From: Leptofilum sp965223525
GTDB taxonomy: Bacteria; Chloroflexota; Anaerolineae; Promineifilales; Promineifilaceae
Reading direction: 5' to 3'
DNA length: 64,000 bases
Assembly (NCBI RefSeq): GCF_965223525.1
Contig: NZ_OZ245005.1
Span: 1,302,001-1,366,000 of the forward strand
Shown here in pieces: positions 8,243-16,738 of this stretch. A model generated the notes under the pieces. That model ran no database searches and had not been told where the DNA came from. It saw only the letters and a program-made list of their open reading frames with translations. How positions within the stretch are numbered: position 1 is the first letter of the stretch; every line of letters starts with the position of its first letter. A program made the translations under genes and the position numbers.

Positions 8243-8270
8243 CTCGGCCTCATTTTGAGGCTGAGCGTTT
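8243..8270. terminator. Hairpin between convergent genes
   Basis: CTCGGCCTC and GAGGCTGAG form a 9-bp stem with one G-T pair and a 5-base loop, followed by CGTTTT. It lies between the ends of the DUF4267 gene and the kinase-MazG gene and probably terminates the plus-strand transcript. Confidence 0.6.
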
Positions 8271-8280
8271 TGCCGAGCCC

Positions 8281-9306
8281 TCATCCCCGAACAGGTAATG
8301 TCCGCTCTTTCGGCCAGCTACGGCCGATATTCTTCTGCATCTTTTCCAGGTAGGCTTTTTCCAGATCGATGCCAGTGTAGTTAGCCAGCTTGAGGGTGTA
8401 GGCCAGCAAGTCGGCCAGCTCGTTGCGAAGCTTGGCGCGGTGGCTCTCGATGGCAAGCTGATGGGCTTCTTTGGCAGAACGGCCGTCTGCCACCAAACGC
8501 TTGCCATCCCCCCAAATTTTCACCAACTCTTTGGCAATCTCCCCCATCTCCTCCGTGAGCAGGATGTAGTTGAAGAAGAGATCGGGATCGAAGCCTTTGC
8601 GGCTGTCTAGCTGGCGGTGGAAGGTTTGGAAGTCGGGTAGACGGCCGTTTTGCAGCAACGTAAGCGGCATGTCGGCAGGTGGGCGGCTGGGGGCTTGCTC
8701 CGCCAACGTTTTTTCGATGAGATCAGCCACATGGTCGAGGTCGTCCAGGTTGGAGAGGTAATCTAGGCTGTTGACGTTGATGGTGAGGACGGCCGTATCT
8801 TGCACATTGCTCAACCAGGCTTCGTACGCCGCCGCCAGTTGGCTAATATAGTTTGGATCCATGTCCCGTTCATACGGCCGATCCCGCAGGGCAATGCGCC
8901 GCATAATCACGTCGTGGTCAGCTTGCAGGTAAACAATGAGGTCTGGTTTTGGGATTTTTTCACCGAGGGCGGCATGGACACGGCCGTACATCGCCAGCTC
9001 GTCATCCTTCAAATTGAGCCAGGCAAACAGCTCATCTTTAGCAAAAGTATAATCAGAAAACAACATCCCCTTTTGCAACGCTTGTGGCACGGCCTCGTGC
9101 TGTTGGTGGTAGCGACTGAGTAAGAAAAATAGCTGCGTTTGGAACGCTAAACTATCCCGATCCTGGTAAAAACCCGCCAAAAACGGATTCTCTTCAAACA
9201 CTTCCAGCAAAACGCTGGCATTTTCAAACTTACTTTGCAGCAGGCGGGTCAGTGTGGTTTTACCCACGCCAATGACCCCTTCAATAGCAACAAATTTATG
9301 ATTCAT
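8281..9306 (-). CDS. Deoxynucleoside kinase fused to MazG-like nucleotide pyrophosphohydrolase
   Basis: A 341-residue two-domain protein. Residues 1 to about 205 are a deoxynucleoside kinase: P-loop GVIGVGKTT, FSDYTFAKD, and the DRPYERDM lid motif. Residues about 230-341 are an all-alpha NTP pyrophosphatase: EEMGEIAKEL and RNELADLLAYTLKLAN carry the metal-binding acidic pairs. One enzyme thus makes dNMP from deoxynucleosides and the other degrades (d)NTPs, so it may tune the dNTP pool. The ATG at 9306 overlaps the upstream gene's stop by 11 bases, indicating translational coupling. Confidence 0.9.
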   Translation of the reverse strand: MNHKFVAIEGVIGVGKTTLTRLLQSKFENASVLLEVFEENPFLAGFYQDRDSLAFQTQLFFLLSRYHQQHEAVPQALQKGMLFSDYTFAKDELFAWLNLKDDELAMYGRVHAALGEKIPKPDLIVYLQADHDVIMRRIALRDRPYERDMDPNYISQLAAAYEAWLSNVQDTAVLTINVNSLDYLSNLDDLDHVADLIEKTLAEQAPSRPPADMPLTLLQNGRLPDFQTFHRQLDSRKGFDPDLFFNYILLTEEMGEIAKELVKIWGDGKRLVADGRSAKEAHQLAIESHRAKLRNELADLLAYTLKLANYTGIDLEKAYLEKMQKNIGRSWPKERTLPVRG

Positions 9307-10087
9307 AGATTTCTCTTGATTTAATATCGGCTCGTAGCAGTTCAACTTGGGCTGGTTTGTCGGCGTCCATGGCAATTTCGGCGTGTGGATTAAGCATTAC
9401 CCGACACGGCCGTCCCGTAATGCGGAAAGCGGCATCCTCAATATCGGCAAAGCTGAGTTGGCTCAGCAAAAATTTGAATAAAAAGCGGAAGCCCACCACG
9501 CGGGCAAGCTGCCAGGCGTGCTTGCGGGCATTGGTCAACGCTTCCCAAACGTCTCGGTTGGTGTCTGATAGATCGGCCTGGATGAGTGTTAAGTCGCCGC
9601 CAGCTATCAACCCATCCTTTAGCTTGACATAAGTGCGGTTGGAATTGGGGAAGCGGGCTTCCAGCGTTGGTTTATCTACAAAGTTATACACCATGCCCTT
9701 GTCGTAAGGGGCACAGTTTTCAATGAAATCATCCACAATTTCTGGGGTGAGGGTGGGGATGTCGGCAGAGCTAACCATCACCAGATTGGTTTCTGGGTAG
9801 AGTTCACGCATTTTGGCAATGCCCCCCAGTGCGTTTTTGAGCATACTGCCGTAATCTGGCGTGTGGTTGACAGGGCGTTGAAAAGTCATACCCAGATCAT
9901 CCCCCAGCCCGACGACAACAACCTCGCCGATGCTTTGGGAGCTTTGCAGGGCATCCACGACGCGCTCTAGCATGGTACGGCCGTTCATATCCAACAGCGC
10001 CTTGCTTTTGCCTTGTGTCATTTCATACAGTGGGTCGTCTGGCTCTGGTAATCCCCCGGCCAGCACGACGCAGTTAATGGTTGTCAC
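9296..10087 (-). CDS. Nucleotidyltransferase family protein (MobA-like NTP transferase)
   Basis: A 263-residue protein with an N-terminal nucleotidyltransferase Rossmann domain: VVLAGGLPEPDD is the glycine-rich NTP loop, KALLDMNGRTMLERVVDAL the sugar/base contact region, and SSADIP the metal-binding Asp. The C-terminal 90 residues are helical and carry FRITGRPCRV. Substrate is unknown; the loop differs from MobA (no SRMG). It is translationally coupled to the kinase-MazG gene, so a role in nucleotide metabolism is plausible but inferred. Confidence 0.8.
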   Translation of the reverse strand: MTTINCVVLAGGLPEPDDPLYEMTQGKSKALLDMNGRTMLERVVDALQSSQSIGEVVVVGLGDDLGMTFQRPVNHTPDYGSMLKNALGGIAKMRELYPETNLVMVSSADIPTLTPEIVDDFIENCAPYDKGMVYNFVDKPTLEARFPNSNRTYVKLKDGLIAGGDLTLIQADLSDTNRDVWEALTNARKHAWQLARVVGFRFLFKFLLSQLSFADIEDAAFRITGRPCRVMLNPHAEIAMDADKPAQVELLRADIKSREIYES

Positions 10088-10111
10088 TCGGTTATTGTCT
10101 CCTCTAGAAAT

Positions 10112-10181
10112 TAGCCACGGATTTCGCGGATTATATGGATTATTTTTAATCTGCGAAATCTGTGTAATCTGTGGATTTTAT
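10112..10181. repeat. Imperfect inverted repeat of the ATTTCGCGGATT type
   Basis: CCACGGATTTCGCGGATTA is answered by AATCTGCGAAATCTGTG and ATCTGTGG across an AT-rich centre. Related sequences lie at 20874-20935 and 44300-44352, each between two same-strand genes, so this is a dispersed intergenic repeat family. Confidence 0.7.
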
Positions 10182-11090
10182 TTACTCGATTGCATCCAGA
10201 CTGTGGACGGTTGGTTTTAGATTAAGTTCGGCCAGCATTTCGTTCAGTTCAGCGTTGGTGAGGGGGCGATTTTTGCCAGCAACGGCCGTTAATGCTGCTT
10301 CCATCATGTTGGTGCCAAAGGAACGGCCGTCCAGAACAGGCGTCGTCGTTAAAACATGGGTCACCCCCCGCTGCTTAAACATTTGCATATCCTTCGGCGT
10401 GGTTGTATTGGTTACAATCACCTTGCCGCTTAAATTTTCCGGCATATGTTGCTTGATGTAATGACAATCCCCTCCAATGACGGTTGCCCATTCATACCAT
10501 TTGGTGAATTTGGGAATAATCTGGTCTTGCTTGTCGCCCGTAGGGTAAAGTACGCTGATGGGCAGCTTGGTGGCGGGGGCTGCCAGTAGCTTGGCTACCC
10601 GCTGGAAAGTGCTAAATTTACGAATGGCAACAGGAATACCCAGGGCAAACATCAAATCGCCATAGGCAATTTCGTAGCCTTGCTGCACAAACGATCTGGT
10701 CATGCCGTAGCGGTCAATGGCGGCCGTGAGCAGCGCGCGCCCTTGCGCGTAGCCAGCGCCCAGCTTAGCCACGAGCGTTTGGGCGGCATGGGCTTCCAGC
10801 GTGTTTTTAAGGCCGCTGCCGTCTACAATGGGCGTTTGCTTCACGCCCTGAATCAATTTGTGGGCAGCGGAGATGTTCCACGTTTTTTCCTCCATCTTGA
10901 TCCATAAATCAATGCCGCCGACACCCAGGCAATCGACCTGTCCATCCAGCTCGGTAAAAAGGGCGGTGGCTTTGGCGATGTCGCCATCGGTGCCGCGCCG
11001 CTCTACGCTGACGCGCTGGCCGAGTAGCTCAATTTCTACCTTTTTGTCTCGTTCGGAACTGCCTAAACTGACACTGACGGCCCGTTTCAT
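10182..11090 (-). CDS. Quinate 5-dehydrogenase-like protein
   Basis: A 302-residue protein whose opening (MKRAVSVSLGSSERDKKVEI), FTELDGQVDCLGVGGIDLWI and YPTGDKQ segments match a family annotated as quinate 5-dehydrogenase in Chloroflexota genomes, from memory. A Rossmann-like motif is not obvious, so the enzymatic name is provisional. The start at 11090 follows GGAAGGGAA. It is about 100 bases upstream of the nucleotidyltransferase, same strand, with a repeat between them. Confidence 0.65.
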   Translation of the reverse strand: MKRAVSVSLGSSERDKKVEIELLGQRVSVERRGTDGDIAKATALFTELDGQVDCLGVGGIDLWIKMEEKTWNISAAHKLIQGVKQTPIVDGSGLKNTLEAHAAQTLVAKLGAGYAQGRALLTAAIDRYGMTRSFVQQGYEIAYGDLMFALGIPVAIRKFSTFQRVAKLLAAPATKLPISVLYPTGDKQDQIIPKFTKWYEWATVIGGDCHYIKQHMPENLSGKVIVTNTTTPKDMQMFKQRGVTHVLTTTPVLDGRSFGTNMMEAALTAVAGKNRPLTNAELNEMLAELNLKPTVHSLDAIE

Positions 11091-11110
11091 TATTTCCCTT
11101 CCATAAAGAT

Positions 11111-11176
11111 AAGGGCGAGGCAATCGAATGGGAGGGTGTTTGCTTTGGGCAGGTTAGGGTCGATTGCCTCGCCCCT
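11111..11176. repeat. Hairpin repeat of the GTAGGGG family (copy 1)
   Basis: AGGGCGAGGCAATCGA (11112-11127) pairs with TCGATTGCCTCGCCCCT (11160-11176) over a 32-base loop. The outer end reads CCCCTAC on the right, the same boundary seen at 26806 and 37493, while the inner stem differs between copies. Confidence 0.75.
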
Positions 11177-11213
11177 ACCGCAAATTTTTTCTTCCCGACG
11201 AGATTTTACCGGA

Positions 11214-12803
11214 TTATTCGTTGGCGGAAAATGGCAGGTACGTTTTGTGGATGAATTGTTGAAGGATGGGGGCGAGGGCGTCGATACGGCCGTAGCCATA
11301 CACATGATTCGGCACATCAGTTGGCCCATCGCCACCACAGCCTTGTGAGCTTGTTAGGGGAACGGCCGTACCCCGCAAAATTGCTTCAATCCCGTCCACA
11401 TCCCCTGCTAAACTGGGATTGGCCGAGATGAGCAAGGCCACCAGCCCTGCCACGTGCGGCGCAGCCATGCTCGTACCGGAATTGAGCCCGTAACTGCCAA
11501 GTTCGACACGGATTGTAGAGCTTATACTCAATCCTGGAGCAACGATGTCTGGTTTTAACCCTCCATCGAAGTCAGACGGGCCTCGACTGCTAAAGCTGGC
11601 GATGTTGTCTCCACTATCCGTTGCCCCCACGGTAAACGAGGCTGGGTAAGTCGCTGCCGGATCGTCCACCGTGCCGCAGCCAGGGCCACTGTTACCCGCA
11701 GAATGCACCGTGACGATGCCTGCCGCCCGGACGTTATTGACCACGCTTTCCAAAGTAGCTGCCGAACAGCCTTCGCTGGATGGGCAGCCCCACGAATTGT
11801 TAATGACGTGCGGTGCCATGGCCGGATCACCGTCTGTCATGGGGTCGCCGCCGATGGGGTAAGGTGCCACAAACCATTCATAGCATTCTGTGTAGCTGGC
11901 AGGTGTGCCGTTGCCGATTTCCATGTTGCGGCAGCCGATCCATTTTGCGCCGGGAGCTACACCGATGGCGTTAACGGCATCATTTGGCCAGCCCTCTGCA
12001 GTCGATGCCAAATCGTTGCCGACCATTGTGCCCATCGTGTGTGTGCCGTGGCTGCTGCCAAAATCGTCGCACGGCTCTGGTGAATCAACACCGCAAATAT
12101 TAGCAAAATTCAGTGTGTGGATGGCGTCGTGCCAGTTGTAATCGTGGTTGGCGGTGTTGCCGTCCCAGCCGCGATATTGGTTGATGAGCGCGGGATGATC
12201 CCAATCATAGCCCGTATCTTGCCCGCCGATAACCACACCTTGCCCGGTAAAACCCGCACTCCAGGCCAAATCGGCTCCGATGTGGCTGATGTTCCATTCA
12301 ACAGCATTCGTAGCCGTTGTGTTAAAGCCAAACTCATTTTCCGGCGGCAAAACATCCAGCGCCACCTGGGGGTTGGCGTACAGCATGGCCACGTCGCTGC
12401 GCTGGGCAATGGTGGTAAGGATTTCAGGGTTGCTGCGTACCCAGACCATATTTGTAATCCAAAACGGCCGTACATCATCCACCCCCAATTCATCCAGCTG
12501 CGCTAAAAGAGGGGCTTGCGTTTGTTGGGCAACGGCCGTTAGCTGCTCATACACAAACGTCCCTTTAGCCAGCTTCCCTTCAAGCTCCGCCACCGCCGAT
12601 AAATCTGCCTGCACGGCCATCTGCACCAAAAACTCAACCTCAGTAGCCTCGTTTTCAGCTATGCCCGATTGGGACTCTGCAAGCAAAAAAGGATCGATTT
12701 TCCCCCAAAAATCTGGCTCGGCTCCTGCTTGCCCAACAAAAAACGCCAAAAATATTGCCCCAAAGACAATTTTCAGCCCCCGCACAACCCAATCAGTAAC
12801 CAT
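11214..12803 (-). CDS. Secreted S8 family serine peptidase (subtilisin-like)
   Basis: A 529-residue subtilase with a signal peptide at the N-terminus (VRGLKIVFGAIFLAFFVGQAGA). An inhibitor-like propeptide (about 30-160) is followed by the peptidase domain with the catalytic triad in order: Asp in GGQDTGYDWDHP, His in SSHGTHTMGTMVG, Ser in GTSMAAPHVAGLV. The oxyanion Asn lies in HVINNSWG. It is exported and degrades extracellular protein. The start at 12803 (GGTGA 7 bases upstream) is preferred over 12824. It follows nadE closely on the same strand. Confidence 0.93.
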   Translation of the reverse strand: MVTDWVVRGLKIVFGAIFLAFFVGQAGAEPDFWGKIDPFLLAESQSGIAENEATEVEFLVQMAVQADLSAVAELEGKLAKGTFVYEQLTAVAQQTQAPLLAQLDELGVDDVRPFWITNMVWVRSNPEILTTIAQRSDVAMLYANPQVALDVLPPENEFGFNTTATNAVEWNISHIGADLAWSAGFTGQGVVIGGQDTGYDWDHPALINQYRGWDGNTANHDYNWHDAIHTLNFANICGVDSPEPCDDFGSSHGTHTMGTMVGNDLASTAEGWPNDAVNAIGVAPGAKWIGCRNMEIGNGTPASYTECYEWFVAPYPIGGDPMTDGDPAMAPHVINNSWGCPSSEGCSAATLESVVNNVRAAGIVTVHSAGNSGPGCGTVDDPAATYPASFTVGATDSGDNIASFSSRGPSDFDGGLKPDIVAPGLSISSTIRVELGSYGLNSGTSMAAPHVAGLVALLISANPSLAGDVDGIEAILRGTAVPLTSSQGCGGDGPTDVPNHVYGYGRIDALAPILQQFIHKTYLPFSANE

Positions 12804-12833
12804 TAAAAATTCACCATTTACCATTTACAATTA

Positions 12834-13688
12834 TCACGTTCCCCAATCCCGCAAATACCGAAAATCGTGCGTAATGGAGCGGTCGCTGATTTTGGGGATG
12901 ATGGGCATAGTGCGTTTGTATTGGCTTCGCTGCACCATCTTTAGCACGCGCTGCACAAACGGCCGTTCAAATCCCGCTGCCACCGCTTCATCTTCTGAAT
13001 ATCGCTCATCGAGCATCAGGTAGAGGAGTTGGTCTACCGTTTTATAGCTGAAGCCAAAATCATCCTCATCCGTTTGGCCGGGGATGAGATCGGCGGAGGG
13101 GGCTTTGTCAATAATCACGTCTGGCACCCTCAGGGCGCGGGAAAGCTGCCGCACCTGCGTCTTGTACAGATCGCCAATCGGGTTCACGGCGGAGGCCAAA
13201 TCGCCATAAATAGTGCCGTAGCCCAGCATCAGCTCCGTTTTGTTGCTGGTGCCGATGACCAACGCGCTTTCCCGCTGGGAGCGGTCAAAAATGACCGTCA
13301 TACGGGCGCGAGCCATCACGTTCCCCTTGCGGTGGGCATTCATCGCTGGCGAGGCGTCGGCCAACGCTTCTACCATGCCGGTAATCTCCACCGTCTCGCT
13401 GCGGATGCCCAGTGCTTCGATCACCAAATCTGCGTGAGCCAAACTTTCTGCGGAGGATGCTTGGTGCGGCAGACGCAAGGCTAGCACGTTTTCTGGCCCC
13501 AATGCTTTTGCCACCAAGTAGCAGGAAAGTGCCGAATCAATGCCGCCAGACAGCCCCAACACTGCCTTTTGGAAGCCCGTCTTGCCGATTTCGTTTTCCA
13601 AAAATTTCACCAGCACCAGCTCGGCCACTTTAGTATCAATTTGTAGTTTTCTGAGGAATTGGTTGGTTACGGCCGTTTCTACCATCAT
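12834..13688 (-). CDS. nadE: Ammonia-dependent NAD+ synthetase
   Basis: A 284-residue NAD synthetase: it adenylates nicotinate adenine dinucleotide and amidates it with ammonia, the last step of NAD synthesis. The P-loop of the N-type ATP pyrophosphatase fold is GLSGGIDSAL; GTSNKTELMLGYGTIYGD and PSADLIPGQTDEDD are conserved substrate loops. No glutaminase domain is present, so it relies on free ammonia. AGGAAAAA precedes the double ATG at 13688/13685. Only 30 bases separate it from the downstream subtilisin. Confidence 0.95.
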   Translation of the reverse strand: MMVETAVTNQFLRKLQIDTKVAELVLVKFLENEIGKTGFQKAVLGLSGGIDSALSCYLVAKALGPENVLALRLPHQASSAESLAHADLVIEALGIRSETVEITGMVEALADASPAMNAHRKGNVMARARMTVIFDRSQRESALVIGTSNKTELMLGYGTIYGDLASAVNPIGDLYKTQVRQLSRALRVPDVIIDKAPSADLIPGQTDEDDFGFSYKTVDQLLYLMLDERYSEDEAVAAGFERPFVQRVLKMVQRSQYKRTMPIIPKISDRSITHDFRYLRDWGT

Positions 13689-13695
13689 TTTTTCC

Positions 13696-13858
13696 TAAAT
13701 TTGCCACAGAGGATACAGAGAGTTATGAGGCGTTCTCTAAAATCTCTGCAACCAGACTACAAAAGTCTTGGGCCTAATGGTGTTAATTCTAGAGAATATA
13801 AGACTTTTGTAGTCTTCACTGCGAATTTCTCTTATCCCTCTGTGGTCTCTGTGGCCAA
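13696..13858. repeat. Nested intergenic repeats (CCACAGAG family outside, CAAAAGTCT family inside)
   Basis: The 175 bases between nadE and the SDR gene hold two nested palindromes. The outer is TGCCACAGAGGATACAGAG against CTCTGTGGTCTCTGTGGCC. The inner is a perfect 16-bp pair, AGACTACAAAAGTCTT (13754-13769) and AAGACTTTTGTAGTCT (13800-13815). The outer family recurs inside dinB at 18178-18343 and the inner at 29579-29642. Confidence 0.85.
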
Positions 13859-13863
13859 AAAAT

Positions 13864-14568
13864 CTAAACCGATCGGGTGATGCCACCGTCTACGCGGATG
13901 TTTTGGCCGATGATGTAGCCAGCCCCTTCGGAGAGCAAAAAGCGCACCGTTTGGCCAATCTCCGCCACTTTGCCATAGCGGCCCAGCGGAATGCGCTGGG
14001 TGATTGTCTCACTCTCTGGGTAGCTGTCTATAAAGCCAGGCAGCACGTTGTTCATGCGGATGCCCTGGCTAGCATACTGGTCGGCGTACAGCTTGGTGAA
14101 GCTGGCTAAGGCCGCCCTCAGGGAAGCGCTCACTGGAAAGCTGGCGCTTGGCTCAAAAGTGGCAAAGGTGGAGATGTTGACGATAGCACCACCGCCTTGC
14201 TCAATCATAATCGGTGTCACCAAGCGCGCCATGCGTACCACGTTGAGCATCACCATCTCTAGCCCGGCGTGCCAATCCGCATCCGGGATTTCTAGCAGCT
14301 TGCCTTTGGGTGGGTGGCCTGTGTTGTTGACAACGGCATCTATACGGCCGTATCGCTCCATCGCTCCTTCCACCAACGCTTGCAGATCAGCCGGGTTGGT
14401 TACTGAGCCACGCATGCCAAAGCCACCAAGCTCTTCAGCTAGCGTCTCTGCGCCCCCTGAGTGGGAAAGCAAAGCGAGATTGTAGCCTGCCTCAGCTAGG
14501 GCACGGGCAATGGCGGCTCCCATGCCTTTGCCAGCGGCGGTAATGATGGCTGTTTTGTGTGTGGTCAT
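13864..14568 (-). CDS. SDR family oxidoreductase, atypical active site
   Basis: A 234-residue short-chain dehydrogenase-like protein: TAAGKGMGAAIA is a variant glycine-rich dinucleotide loop and VVNNTGHPP replaces the NNAG motif. At the catalytic position, where YxxxK is expected before the helix, it reads PVSASLRAALASF, so both Tyr and Lys appear to be absent. The end (YIIGQNIRVDGG) is standard. It may bind NAD(P)H without classic SDR catalysis. It diverges from the MFS transporter across a repeat-rich spacer. Confidence 0.88.
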   Translation of the reverse strand: MTTHKTAIITAAGKGMGAAIARALAEAGYNLALLSHSGGAETLAEELGGFGMRGSVTNPADLQALVEGAMERYGRIDAVVNNTGHPPKGKLLEIPDADWHAGLEMVMLNVVRMARLVTPIMIEQGGGAIVNISTFATFEPSASFPVSASLRAALASFTKLYADQYASQGIRMNNVLPGFIDSYPESETITQRIPLGRYGKVAEIGQTVRFLLSEGAGYIIGQNIRVDGGITRSV

Positions 14569-14617
14569 CTGTAGCTCCTGTGAAAATTATGAGAAATCTG
14601 GAAAGTGACTAAATTCG

Positions 14618-14677
14618 AGGTGACAGTCACTTCGAGCGGGGCAATATCCAGGCAAAACAAAAAAGTGACTGTCACCT
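14618..14677. repeat. 60-bp element with paired palindromes (copy 2)
   Basis: AGGTGACAGTCACTT (14618-14632) and AAGTGACTGTCACCT (14663-14677) flank a 30-bp core that has diverged from the other two copies. Centre-to-centre spacing is 45 bp. It lies between the divergent SDR and MFS genes. Confidence 0.8.
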
Positions 14678-14783
14678 GTGCCCCGGGGATAATCACTCCC
14701 AAAATCTGTAAATTCAAATTGTGACACAATTGCCTAAATCTGCAATCTAGAAATTTCTGTAAATCGTAAGCGTTGAGCCCTAG

Positions 14784-14848
14784 AGGTGACAGTCACCTAA
14801 AAAGGGTCTCATTGTAGCAAACCTCTCTAATCAAGGTGACTGTCACCT
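14784..14848. repeat. 65-bp element with paired palindromes (copy 3)
   Basis: AGGTGACAGTCACCT (14784-14798) and AGGTGACTGTCACCT (14834-14848) flank a 35-bp core that is the reverse complement of the core at 857-889 with few changes. It lies 74 bases before the MFS start codon. The rest of the 353-bp spacer between SDR and MFS shows no other feature. Confidence 0.88.
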
Positions 14849-14921
14849 GAATCGTTACTGTAAATCTGTGCAAATCTATAGAATTATTGCCAAAATTATG
14901 CAGTTTGCTATAGTTTTTTGC

Positions 14922-16319
14922 ATGTCTAAGCCAAACCAGCTTACCTTTAGCATTTGGCGGCTGCTCCGCCTGAGCAGCTTCCAAATCGGCTCCGCTATGG
15001 GAGACATCCTCGTTACCAGCATTTGGAACCGAATGATGATCTCGCAATTTGGCATTCCGGCAACGCCGGTGAGCCTGCTGATTGCGCTACGCTACTTGCT
15101 GTCGCCGTTGAGTTTGTGGGCGGGGTATCGGTCTGATACACGGCCGTTTCTCGGCATGAGGCGTACATCTTACATTTGGCTGGGGCGAGGGCTGATGGTG
15201 CTCTCGTTGCCGCTGCTGGGCTGGAGCTTGATGCGCTTTGCGGCCGTTCACGAGCTAGGCAGCAATTTTGATTGGCTGGGCTGGGTGCTGGCCAGCTGTT
15301 CGTCGCTGCTGTATGGCGTTGGTACGCTCATTTCTGGCAGTCCGTATCTGGCGCTAGTGCGCGACTCCGCGCCGAAGGCTCGCCAGGGTCTGGCCATCAG
15401 CACCGCAGAAACCATCCTCATCATCTTTTTTGCCATTGTGGGCATTACCTTCAGCGAATGGATGAAAACATATGATCCCCTGATTTTTTGGGAGATGATT
15501 CTGGCAACGATGATCATCGGCGGCTTCTTTTGGGTTTTTTCCATTTGGGGCGTTGAAAAGTCGCTTCGCCGCCAAAAAGGAATCAGTCTGGCAGAGGAGT
15601 TGGCGGCTGTTGAACGGCGGCGGAACCAAAGCAGCCTCCGAGCAACTATTGGGCGGATTTGGCAGGATAAGCGCACCCGCCGCTTTTTCTTCTTCTTGTC
15701 GCTGGCGACCTTTGCAGCTTGGGCGCAGGATGCTATTTTAGAGCCGTTTGGCGCAGAACTGTTCGATTTACCCCTGTCGCGGACGACGCGGTTCAACAGC
15801 TACTGGCAGTCGGCAACGGTGCTAACGTTGGTTGGGGGCGCGTATTTGTGGCGCAAACGGCCGCCTGAACAGCAGCGTCGCATTGCTAGCGGCGGCTTGG
15901 TGACAATGGGCGTGGGGATGGTTTTGTTGGCGGGCACGGCCGTTTTCCAGCAAGTGCGGCTCATCGAAATCTCCCTGTTCATTTTTGGGGCGGGCTTTGG
16001 CGTCTATACCTTTGGCGGTCTCAGCCTCATGGCGGTCATGTCTTCAGACAAAGAAGCCGGGGCCTATTTGGGTTTGTGGACTATCTCAGTGGTGGTGTTC
16101 AAGGGATTAGGGACGTTTGCAGGCGGTGCGCTGCGTGACTTCTTTTTGCTCGGCTTGGGTCTTGGAGAGGGTTTGGGCTACGGGCTGATCTTTTTGCTGG
16201 AGGGGGTGGGATTGCTGACGGCCGTCTTCATCCTGACCCGCGTGGATGTGCTGGGCTTTGCCCGCGACATGGGCCGCATTCTCAACCGCACCGACGCGCA
16301 GATTGCCAGCGCCGATTAG
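14922..16319 (+). CDS. PucC/BCH2-like MFS transporter
   Basis: A 465-residue major facilitator protein with about 12 membrane helices. The opening FSIWRLLRLSSFQIGSAMGD and the GYRSDTRPFLGMRRTSYIWLG loop are typical of the BCH2/PucC branch, known from light-harvesting gene clusters but also present in non-phototrophs. Substrate unknown. The ATG at 14922 replaces an upstream GTG; its ribosome-binding site is weak. The paired-palindrome elements upstream may control it. Five bases before the VapC stop it ends, so the two genes converge. Confidence 0.8.
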   Translation: MSKPNQLTFSIWRLLRLSSFQIGSAMGDILVTSIWNRMMISQFGIPATPVSLLIALRYLLSPLSLWAGYRSDTRPFLGMRRTSYIWLGRGLMVLSLPLLGWSLMRFAAVHELGSNFDWLGWVLASCSSLLYGVGTLISGSPYLALVRDSAPKARQGLAISTAETILIIFFAIVGITFSEWMKTYDPLIFWEMILATMIIGGFFWVFSIWGVEKSLRRQKGISLAEELAAVERRRNQSSLRATIGRIWQDKRTRRFFFFLSLATFAAWAQDAILEPFGAELFDLPLSRTTRFNSYWQSATVLTLVGGAYLWRKRPPEQQRRIASGGLVTMGVGMVLLAGTAVFQQVRLIEISLFIFGAGFGVYTFGGLSLMAVMSSDKEAGAYLGLWTISVVVFKGLGTFAGGALRDFFLLGLGLGEGLGYGLIFLLEGVGLLTAVFILTRVDVLGFARDMGRILNRTDAQIASAD

Positions 16320-16321
16320 CA

Positions 16322-16738
16322 TCATTCAAACCAGTTTTCTATTTCCATATCAGAAAATTTTGCAAAATCGGCTACATTACGCGTGACCAGAATCAAATCA
16401 TTCACCGCTGCGACCGCGGCCATTTGCCCGTCTGGATAGGATGGGGGCAGCCCTTCTCTAGACAATCGCGCACGTTCTTGAGCAAACCAGGTTGCCGCCC
16501 TGGTGTCATACGGCAGTATCGGCACTTCCGTACGGAGCATCGTCAAATATTGCTCCAGAGCAATCCGTTTGCGCGATTCGGTCATTCTAAGCACCCTAAA
16601 TAACAGTTCATGCCAGCTTGTCGTGGCAATTGCTACCGTATCTTCAGCGTTTTCAATACGTTCAACAACAAAGGGGTTTGGCGATTTGCGAACAGGTTCT
16701 GAAAGGATGTTGGTGTCGAGAAGATATTTTATTGCCAT
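16322..16738 (-). CDS. VapC-like PIN domain toxin
   Basis: A 138-residue PIN-domain ribonuclease of type II toxin-antitoxin systems. Acidic active-site residues are visible: D8 (LLDTNILSE), E44 (SWHELL), D103 (YPDGQMAAVA) and D124 (NVADF). It would cut structured RNA, classically initiator tRNA or rRNA, and stop growth. Its ATG overlaps the end of the antitoxin frame by 10 bases. The antitoxin has an in-frame stop, so the toxin may be inactive, weakly expressed or neutralised by the short antitoxin form. Confidence 0.9.
   Translation of the reverse strand: MAIKYLLDTNILSEPVRKSPNPFVVERIENAEDTVAIATTSWHELLFRVLRMTESRKRIALEQYLTMLRTEVPILPYDTRAATWFAQERARLSREGLPPSYPDGQMAAVAAVNDLILVTRNVADFAKFSDMEIENWFE

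Noticed and set aside
12280..13023. 247-codon open frame opposite the subtilisin and nadE
   Set aside because: Antisense shadow crossing a gene boundary, low-complexity Ser/Thr-rich product.
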